From NCBI GenBank assembly GCA_007844125.1, contig CM017563.1:37240019-37304018 (forward strand): a DNA stretch of 64,000 nt. Direction: 5' to 3'. The stretch is from Sinonovacula constricta. Lineage: Eukaryota; Mollusca; Bivalvia; Cardiida; Solecurtidae. Numbering within the stretch: the stretch's first letter is position 1; every line of letters starts with the position of its first letter. Of the stretch, positions 57,654 to 64,000 are shown piece by piece. The position numbers and the translations under genes are program-made. The notes under the pieces are model-generated. The model ran no database searches and was not told where the DNA came from. It was given only the letters and a program-made list of their open reading frames with translations.

Positions 57654-57809
57654 CTACCACTACTACCACTAATACTACCACTACTAATACCACCACCACT
57701 ACTACTACTACTATTACTACCTCTACTACTACTACCACCACCACCACTACTACCACTACTACTACTTCTACTACCACCACCACAACTACTACTTCTACCA
57801 TTACTACTG

Positions 57810-57840
<31 letters not shown>

Positions 57841-57841
57841 A

Positions 57842-57882
<41 letters not shown>

Positions 57883-57911
57883 CACTACTACTTCTTCTAC
57901 CATTACTACTG

Positions 57912-57942
<31 letters not shown>

Positions 57943-57953
57943 AACAACTACTT

Positions 57954-57993
<40 letters not shown>

Positions 57994-58058
57994 AACAACT
58001 ACTTCTACTACTACTACCACCACAACAACTACTTCTACTACTTCTACTACTACCACTA
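57654..58058. repeat. CTA/CCA/CTT trinucleotide array
   Basis: Long array of CTA with CCA, ACA and CTT interruptions and an internal higher-order period, in the intron between the two His-rich exons. It yields spurious poly-Ser/Gly and poly-Val frames on the minus strand. Confidence 0.95.
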
Positions 58059-58065
58059 GTATTAT

Positions 58066-58132
58066 TGTTGTGTATTTCACGTCTATACATGTAGCTAGTC
58101 TATTACAAGAAGAGCTTATCAGCAACACAACA
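58066..58132 (+). repeat. Left LTR of a miniature retroelement (shortened)
   Basis: 67 bases starting tgttgtgt and ending acacaaca, perfect inverted termini. Its first ~55 bases align with the start of the right LTR (tctata, gctagt, agaagag blocks). The remaining ~140 bases of the right LTR are missing here. Confidence 0.7.
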
Positions 58133-58215
58133 CGGTGTCAGAAGTGAATTGTAACTGAATTTAAGTGTTACAAGTAATTAGCATTGTATTGGATTTAATA
58201 GAATAAATTGCATCA

Positions 58216-58744
58216 ATGGCTAGAAACTTACATCCGCTGATGGAATTGTCACTTACTGGAAAACAACAGTTTGAACTATACACGACAGCAACAGAGCTCA
58301 GTGGCAAGGAAGAACCAGTTAAATATTCAACCTTGTTGCAGGCATTGGAAGTTTATAATAATTTTTCATGGTCACAAGAAGGAGACAATCCTGGGGATGA
58401 CAAGAAATCTGATAAGATCCTGGACAAATTTGAATCAAATTGCAACCCAAGAAGGAAAGTTGCACATGAAAAACATGTGTTTAATACGCGTTCACAGGTA
58501 ACAAGTGAAAGTATAGACACATACACCACAGAACTTCGAAAAAATATCACGCTCGTGTGAATTTGGGGAATTTAGAGACTCCCTTATACACGATAGACTT
58601 GAATGCGGGGTGAAAATTGACATTGTCAGAGCGACACTTCTGCGCGAGAATGATTTGAGCTTAGAAATGGCTTTAAAGATTGGCAGATCGGCAGAGACAT
58701 CTGATAGGCGGAGAGACAGCATGTTGTGTATTGCTAATCTATAG
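58216..58744 (+). pseudogene. Gypsy-type gag remnant, frameshifted
   Basis: The frame starting at 58216 encodes about 114 residues of a retrotransposon Gag core. Visible features are ELYTTATEL, a DKKSDKIL-FE stretch, then a Cys and HVFNTRSQ and a helix with SIDTY. It stops at 58558-58560, while the frame one base further on continues the family pattern (SCEFGEFRDSLIHDR, then LLREN) to a stop at 58742-58744 inside the right LTR. So one base was probably gained or lost near 58540-58560, and the rest of gag and all of pol are deleted. In the family Gag builds the intracellular virus-like particle. This copy cannot. Confidence 0.75.
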
Positions 58745-58922
58745 CTAGTATATTATTACCAGAAGAGTCTAACAGTTGCATAAAGGTAGAGCCTCTCTTA
58801 TAGCGGGGAGTCTTGGTTTACATCTCTTACTAGTAACTTCACTATAGCTTATTATAGAATAAATGTTGTATATGTGATACTGTGTTCTTAGTTACTTTAT
58901 CCTGATAATAGAGAACACAACA
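58722..58922 (+). repeat. Right LTR of the miniature retroelement
   Basis: 201 bases with perfect tgttgtgt / acacaaca termini and an internal aataaa (polyadenylation-like). No polypurine tract precedes it, in keeping with a deletion that joined gag directly to the LTR. Confidence 0.72.
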
Positions 58923-58927
58923 ACTAT

Positions 58928-59270
58928 CACTACTACCACTACTAACAATATGACTACTACTACTACTACTATTACTACTACTACTACTTCTACCACTACC
59001 ACTACCACCACTATTACTATTACTACTAGTACTACCTCTACTAATACTACCACTACTAATACTACCACTACTACTACCACACTACTACTACCACCACTAC
59101 CACTATTACTACCAGTACTACCACTACTAGTTTAACCACTACTACTACCACCACTACTACTATAACAACCAGTACTACCACTACTATTACTGCCACTACT
59201 ACTACCACTAGTACTACTATCACTACTACGACTACTATAACCACTGCTACTACTATTATTACTACTAAGG
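58928..59270. repeat. ACT/ACC trinucleotide array
   Basis: Second trinucleotide array on the far side of the miniature LTR element. Its similarity to 57654-58058 suggests that the element inserted into one pre-existing array. Confidence 0.93.
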
Positions 59271-59275
59271 GGTGT

Positions 59276-59881
59276 GTATCTACTTATCTAAATAATTAAA
59301 GGCTCATTTCCAAGGTCATAAAGTTATCTTTTATGTTAATAAACATGACCAAGGTGGAAGCAAGAGAAAGTCTAAGAGTTATTTAAGCAAGCGCCTGAAA
59401 AGCCTTATATATCAGGATTTTTATTTGATTATAACAGGGTTTGGAGGGGAAAAAAATAGGTATGCTTAATGTGTTTACTAAGGTAACAATTAAAGTTACA
59501 ATAAATAATGTGAGGTTGGATTTGTATTAGCATAGGCATGTGACATGACCGTGGGAGCCCTTCATACATTATTTTCCTTACATAAGAACTAATAGCAGTT
59601 GCGTATTGCACCACCACCACCCACCTCACCCCCACCACCCTCAAAAGCACACAAATAACAAGCATCAACAATCAAGGACTGAAGTTTGAACATGTATGTG
59701 TAGAAGAAGCCTAAGCGATTAGCAGCGAGTAGAAATTTCAAGTCATCCAAATGTTGACCTATAAGTTAATTGCAATTCCTTAAAAATGACTTTCCATTAC
59801 GCATGTTTTCCAATGATATTATATTAATTGTCTGTACTGAAATCAGTTGTTACTTTTCGTTTAAATTTATTATGTACTTAC
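59276..59881. other. Intronic DNA between the two His-rich exons
   Basis: Non-coding. The end next to the exon carries the donor GTAAGT (from 59881 on the minus strand). A short CCACC-rich patch lies at about 59610-59642. Confidence 0.6.
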
Positions 59882-61975
59882 CTTTTGTTTGTTTCGGGTG
59901 AGAGTCTATCACACACACTGCATAATTTAAAATAGGCGCTGTGGCAGATCGCTTAGAGCGAAGATGAAAAAGTAATGATTGTCTTTTGCCCCCTTGAGAT
60001 TGTCTACCGACGTTGTTGGTATTTCCTACAACGCTTCTTCGTTTTCGGTGATGTTCATCATGTTCGTGGTGATCTTCGTGCCCGTGATGATCATCGTGTT
60101 CATGGTGAGCATCGTGTTCATTGTGATCATCGTGTTCATGATGCTCGTTGTGCCCGTAGTGATCGTGTTCATGGTGATCTTCGTGCCCGTGATGATCATC
60201 GTGTTCATGATGCTCGTCGTGCCCGTAGTGGTCGTGGTCATAATGATCTTCGTGCCCGTGATGGTCATCGTGTTCATGGTGATGATCGTGCCCGTGATGA
60301 TCATCGTGTTCATGATGCTCGTCGTGTCCGTAGTGGTCGTGGTCATAATGATCTTCGTGCCCGTGATGATCATCGTGTTCATGGTGATATTCGTGTCCGT
60401 GATGATCATCGTGTTCATGGTGATCATCGTGTCCGTGGTGATCATCGTGTTCATGATGATCTTCGTGCCCGTGATGATCATCGTGTTCATGATGCTCGTC
60501 GTGTCCGTAGTGGTCGTGGTCATAATGTTCTTCGTGCCCGTGATGATCATCGTGTTCATGGTGATCTTCGTGCCAGTGATGATCATCGTGTCCATGGTGA
60601 TCATCGTGTTCATGATGATCTTCGTGCCCGTGATGATCATCGTGTTCATGATGCTCGTCGTGTCCGTAGTGGTCGTGGTCATAATGTTCTTCGTGCCCGT
60701 GATGATCATCGTAGTGGTCGTGGTCATAATGTTCTTCGTGCCCGTGATGATCATCGTGTTCATGGTGATCTTCGTGCCCGTGATGATCACCGTGTTCATG
60801 ATGCTCGTCGTGTCCGTAGTGGTCGTGGTCATAATGTTCTTCGTGCCCGTGATGATCATCGTGTTCATGGTGATCTTCGTGCCAGTGATGATCATCGTGT
60901 CCGTGGTGATCATCGTGTTCATGATGATCTTCGTGCCCGTGATGATCATCGTGTCCATGATGCTCGTCGTGTCCGTAGTGGTCGTGGTCATAATGTTCTT
61001 CGTGCCCGTGATGATCACCGCAGTGGTCGTGGTCATAATGTTCTTCGTGGCCGTGGTGATCCTCATGTTCATGATGATCTTCGTGCCCATGATGATCATC
61101 GAGTTCATGATGCTCGTCGTGTCCATAGTGGTCGTGGTCATAATGATCCTCGTGCCCGTGATGATCATCGTGTTCATGATGCTCTTCAGGCCCGTGGTGC
61201 TCGTGCTCGTGATGATCCTCGTGTTCATGGTGCTCTTCGTGGCCGTGGTGATCGTGCTCGTGGTGATCCTCGTGTTCATGGTGCTCTTCGTGGCCGTGGT
61301 GATCGTGCTTGTGGTGATCCTCATGTTCATGGTGCTCTTCGTAGCCGTGGTGATCGTGCTCGTGGTGATCCTCGTGTTCATGGTGCTCTTCGTGGCCGTG
61401 GTGATCGTGCTCGTGGTGATCCTCGTGTTCATGGTGCTCTTCGTGGCCGTGGTGATCGTGGCCGTGGTGATCCTCGTGTTCATGGTGCTCTTCGTGGCCG
61501 TGGTGATCGTGCTCGTGGTGATCCTCATGTTCATGGTGCTCTTCGTGGCCGTGGTGATCGTGCTCGTGGTGATCCTCATGTTCATGGTGCTCTTCGTGGC
61601 CGTGGTGATCGTGCTCGTGGTGATCCTCGTGTTCATGGTGCTCTTCGTGGCCGTGGTGATCGTGCTCGTGGTGATCCTCGTGTTCATGGTGCTCTTCGTG
61701 CCCATGGTGATCGGGCTTGTGGATTCTAAGCGACTTTTTCAAACAGTTGAACTCGGCAGGTTTATCATATGGAGTGCATCCCCGAAAAGACCACGTTAAA
61801 GTAGCCATAGATAAAACTGCACATCGTTCTCCGACTAAGCATTGGACATTTTTTCTAGTCTCTGATGACATGCCTGGATTTACACGATGGTTGGTGCTAG
61901 TCCACTCAGTATGTGGTGTTTTGGTACCCCGAATAGATGATAACCAAATGTGCCGATCAGGTTTATTGTCTATGC
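59882..61975 (-). CDS. Lectin second half fused to a His/Asp/Glu-rich array, with two furin-type sites
   Basis: Exon of 2094 bases (698 codons). Acceptor gtcttttag (AG at 61977-61976) and donor AAAAG|GTAAGT are both strong and phase 1. The first ~85 residues complete a C-type lectin fold: HIWLSSI (WIGL-like strand), NVQCLVG, TLTWSFRGC and AEFNCLKK with the last Cys pair. No EPN/QPD or WND calcium motif is visible. Then come about 560 residues made almost only of H, D, E and G. The N-terminal part has near-perfect 17-residue (51-base) repeats, HHGHEEHHEHEDHHEHD. The C-terminal part has diverged units with Tyr (HYDHDHYGH). After the array come RKRR-S and RSKR-S furin-type sites, then NYAVCVIDSHPKQTK. 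By family and composition it is secreted, and metal binding or biomineral or adhesive roles are inference. Confidence 0.85.
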
Positions 61976-62251
61976 CTAAAAGACAAAATGATTAATTTTT
62001 ACGTGTTGTTGTGGTGGTTTATTATGATAGCAAAGTCTTTACCTAACTTGAAAAACTATTTGGAAAGTGATCACCACAACTATTATTAATGTTAGGTTAT
62101 AGACTGTTAATTACTATGACCCTTATTTGAAGCTTTTTTTAAAGAAACTAATGTCCAGCTCATAGTTAAAATTCAAGATGACGATGAAGATTGATACAAT
62201 TTACGATGATGATGCTTAAATTGGTTAGGGTTAAGTCTATTATAATTTACC

Positions 62252-62425
62252 TACTTTGTATAAATCTTTTCAAAGCTTGTGCTACGGCCATCCTGTCGAC
62301 GGTCGGCAGGCGTCCACCCATACTGCTACAATAGTCCTGAGCTTCCTTAAAGGTAACATGTCTCCAGTCTGTCCGCCAACAATATTTACTTGTTGGGTAT
62401 CCGTATGTGGGACAGGACTCATGTG
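62252..62425 (-). CDS. C-type lectin domain exon (CTLD-1, first half)
   Basis: Exon of 174 bases, too short for ordinary frame listing. The acceptor is a run of T ending tttcag (AG at 62427-62426). The donor is GTAGGT from 62251. The protein reads HESCPTYG, KYCWR, VTFKEAQDYCSSMGGRLPTVDR, the C, C-W, A-x2-C-x3-GG-x-L pattern of the first half of a CTLD. It ends in one codon base, which joins the two bases at the start of 59882-61975 to make Ser, with the frame open on both sides. A nearby donor choice (GTAAAT four bases on) would break the frame. The preceding intron is also phase 1, so an exon with a signal peptide is expected further upstream. Confidence 0.85.
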
Positions 62426-62554
62426 CTGAAAAAAAAAGAATTTAAGTAGCGTTTGTGTTAGAATTTGTTTATCTTACAAAATAACAATTTCTTACGCTGA
62501 TGATTGGATCGCACTTGTGAAGTGCATATAGTGCATATAGGCACTTCCAACAGC
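62426..62554. promoter_or_regulatory. Intron upstream of CTLD-1 (polypyrimidine tract)
   Basis: Minus strand shows a tract of nine T before the acceptor of CTLD-1. No further exon is recognised up to the tRNA-like repeat. Confidence 0.5.
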
Positions 62555-62640
62555 CTTTAGCGGCGTGGTTGAGTATCTGTCAACAGGACTGAATGTCAAG
62601 GGTTCGATCCCAATTAGGGGCAGGATATTTCTCCATCGAG
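62555..62640 (+). mobile_element. tRNA-like repeat, copy 1
   Basis: Reads like a decayed tRNA-derived head: gcgtggttgagtatctg (A-box position), then gggttcgatccc (B box), then aggatatttctcc. A related copy lies 237 bases on at 62791-62865. Confidence 0.55.
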
Positions 62641-62693
62641 ATTTACTTTAAAGGTGTCAGTAGTGTTTGAAAGACTTAGATTGTTGCCTGCAG

Positions 62694-62712
62694 GGCGGGG
62701 GGGGGGGGGGGC
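62694..62712. repeat. Poly-G run
   Basis: About 16 G in the stretch gcggggg...gcatt, a likely length-variable homopolymer capable of forming a G-quadruplex. Confidence 0.85.
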
Positions 62713-62790
62713 ATTCTAGAGAGCTTGCTAGCTCTGGAAAGTAAAGGGGAGAATTGTATTGTAGTGCATATATGTTTGCTGTTGGATTAA

Positions 62791-62865
62791 CACTTTAGCG
62801 ACCAGGTTGAGTGTCTGCCTTCAGGACTGAAGGTCCCTGGTTCGATACCAGTTAGAGACAGGATT
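62791..62865 (+). mobile_element. tRNA-like repeat, copy 2
   Basis: Same layout as copy 1: accaggttgagtgtctgcc, then ctggttcgatacc, then aggatttttctcc. The two copies are diverged, so this is either an old local duplication or two insertions of one SINE family. Confidence 0.55.
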
Positions 62866-62869
62866 TTTC

Positions 62870-63384
62870 TCCTCCCTGATTTACTTTAGCACAAATCATA
62901 TTTTCTTATCGACCTTTTTACTTCTTAGAACTGTCATTTGTGCAGACCACCAAAAAAAGAGGAGCCTAGTTAAATGTGGTGTTCTTCGTATATTTCCAAA
63001 GACAGACTGTAAAATACCAGAAGAGAAGAAGTGGAAAGTTGTATGCAGTTAACTTATATAATGAGGTTCTCTCCATAAAGCTCAGCGCACATGTAGCTCT
63101 GATAATTAAGCACCTGACTCTGAAAGAAGAGGTAATGGGTTCTAACAAGCTATGGGAAAAGGGATTTTTCAGCATGGCAAACTTAAGTTGACGGTTCAGT
63201 GTGTTAAAGTAAAGTCAAAAATATCATAAACACAGACACTGCTAAAAATCAAAAATGAACTGTTCAGGTAATGAAGACTGTGTACACCTATAACGTACCA
63301 TACATAATTCATAAGTGTCAGATTGTTCTCAGAAAGGAATTTGTCAGTACAGGGGAAAAAACAGAAGAACAGTGAAGGAATAAA
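62870..63384. other. Non-coding DNA upstream of the lectin exons
   Basis: The minus strand has a hydrophobic open stretch (NFPLLLFWYFTVCLW, around 63020-63065) that faintly resembles a signal peptide. The DNA there looks more like an acceptor than a donor and no phase-1 donor follows, so I do not call an exon. Confidence 0.35.
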
Positions 63385-63452
63385 AGAGAGAGAGAGAGAG
63401 GCATACAGACAGACAGACGGATACAGAGAGTGAGAGAGGGGAGAGAGAGAGA
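63385..63452. repeat. GA-rich / GACA microsatellite
   Basis: GA runs, a short gacagacagacgg stretch and another GA run. Confidence 0.9.
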
Positions 63453-63660
63453 ATTGTGACGATAATACATGCTACTGCAAAGAAAACATTATGAATCCTT
63501 TGCCGCAGACCTAGCTCCTATAAGGTCTTCTAGCATGATTTTTTTAAATACGCAACAAATTTGTACCTACTTTTTGCTGAAACATTTTGAACCAGGGTTA
63601 TAATGGCGAAAACAAGATATATTTTATGCATATTTTGTCAATTTTGTTTACATTTTAAAA

Positions 63661-63691
63661 ATGACGTCATTTCACATTGATAGTGACGTCA
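63661..63691. promoter_or_regulatory. Two cAMP-response-element palindromes
   Basis: Perfect TGACGTCA occurs at 63662-63669 and 63685-63692, each followed by tttc, and a further ttacgtcacg lies near 63920. This is the established binding site of CREB/ATF factors. Clustering of the full 8-base palindrome suggests a regulatory region, possibly the promoter of the minus-strand lectin gene or of a gene beyond the window. Function is inference. Confidence 0.5.
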
Positions 63692-63808
63692 TTTCCTTTC
63701 GACATTTGTATCCTATTGGCACAATCCGAACTTCTCGGGTAATTCCGTCCTTGGGACAATCCAATCGGAACTCCTCAGCTAATTCCGTCCACGGGACATT
63801 AATCCCGT

Positions 63809-63895
63809 GGATGTATCTGGTGCATATACTTCTTCCGGCTTCCGGCGAACAAAAAGATTGTGATTTCTGTAAGTATCATTGCACCAGATACATCC
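63809..63895. repeat. 16-bp perfect inverted repeat
   Basis: ggatgtatctggtgca at 63809-63824 is the exact complement of tgcaccagatacatcc at 63880-63895, with a 55-base spacer. It could be a hairpin, part of a small inverted-repeat transposon, or a paired binding site. Confidence 0.8.
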
Positions 63896-64000
63896 GATGG
63901 CAATCTCCTCACAGCGATTACGTCACGCGTTGCTACTTAATGTACTGTCAAGGGAAGTAATCACTGCGGGGAGTTTGATCCGAGGGGTGATAGTCCCGAA

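Larger units (their letters stand above)
58066..58922 (+). mobile_element. Gag-only miniature LTR retroelement (TRIM / TR-GAG like)
   Basis: 857-base element: a short left LTR, a primer-binding-site-like sequence directly after it (ggtgtcagaagtg at 58134-58146, as in many animal Gypsy-type elements), a broken gag and a 201-base right LTR. Five flanking bases differ by one (attat left, actat right), a possible decayed target duplication. There is no protease, reverse transcriptase or integrase. It sits between two trinucleotide arrays in an intron of the His-rich gene, opposite to the gene's transcription. Confidence 0.7.

Noticed and set aside
57584..58128. Minus-strand poly-Ser/Gly and poly-Val frames
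   Set aside because: They are translations of the trinucleotide array in an intron, with no flanking coding sequence.
59975..61799. Very long plus-strand open frames (584 and 606 codons) and a second minus-strand frame (559 codons)
   Set aside because: They are the other reading frames of the 51-base coding repeat. Only the minus frame with His/Asp/Glu units is flanked by lectin sequence, in-phase splice sites and furin-type sites.

Overview
The window reads as AT-rich nuclear DNA from an invertebrate animal, most likely a bivalve mollusc. The evidence is spliced C-type-lectin exons with GT/AG introns, several tRNA-derived SINE families of the kind common in molluscs, a MULE DNA transposon, non-LTR and LTR retroelement remnants, and long CA/TA/GT and trinucleotide microsatellites. 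The species assignment is inference. No bacterial or phage gene organisation is present.

Region by region. 1-8034: unique non-coding DNA with one CA/TA microsatellite and a fragment of a dispersed repeat. 8035-44656: a segmental tandem array of a roughly 10.5-kb non-coding unit, in two full copies (U1 about 8035-18879, U2 about 18880-29396), a third copy truncated at its end (U3 about 29397-41040) and a fourth, internally deleted copy (U4 about 41041-44656). Each full unit carries a degenerate ~60-bp tandem repeat, the decayed C-terminal end of a non-LTR retrotransposon reverse transcriptase, GT/CA microsatellites, a SINE-like element and a tRNA-derived SINE. U3 is interrupted at 32384-34794 by a complete MULE transposon with 9-bp target-site duplications, long subrepeated terminal inverted repeats and a FLYWCH-zinc-finger transposase gene broken by one frameshift.

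44657-64000: the gene-bearing part. On the minus strand two C-type lectin domains (CTLDs) are each split across two exons by a phase-1 intron at the same place in the fold. The first CTLD (62252-62425 plus the start of 59882-61975) runs directly into about 560 residues of His/Asp/Glu-rich repeats and two furin-type sites. A perfect splice donor then leads, in matching phase, to a third exon (56768-57484) with a second, different His-rich array of octapeptides and another furin-type site. A second CTLD (49954-50130 and 46508-46791) ends in a stop codon and a polyadenylation signal. All the introns are phase 1, so the exons could form either two neighbouring genes or one gene encoding CTLD - acidic His array - octapeptide His array - CTLD. 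I could not locate a signal-peptide exon.

The intron between the two His-rich exons holds two trinucleotide arrays with a miniature LTR element between them (58066-58922) that carries only a broken gag. Other dispersed repeats (SINEs in both orientations, a 40-bp minisatellite, tRNA-like repeats) fill the introns and flanks. The 3' edge of the window has paired cAMP-response-element palindromes and a 16-bp inverted repeat that could belong to a promoter.
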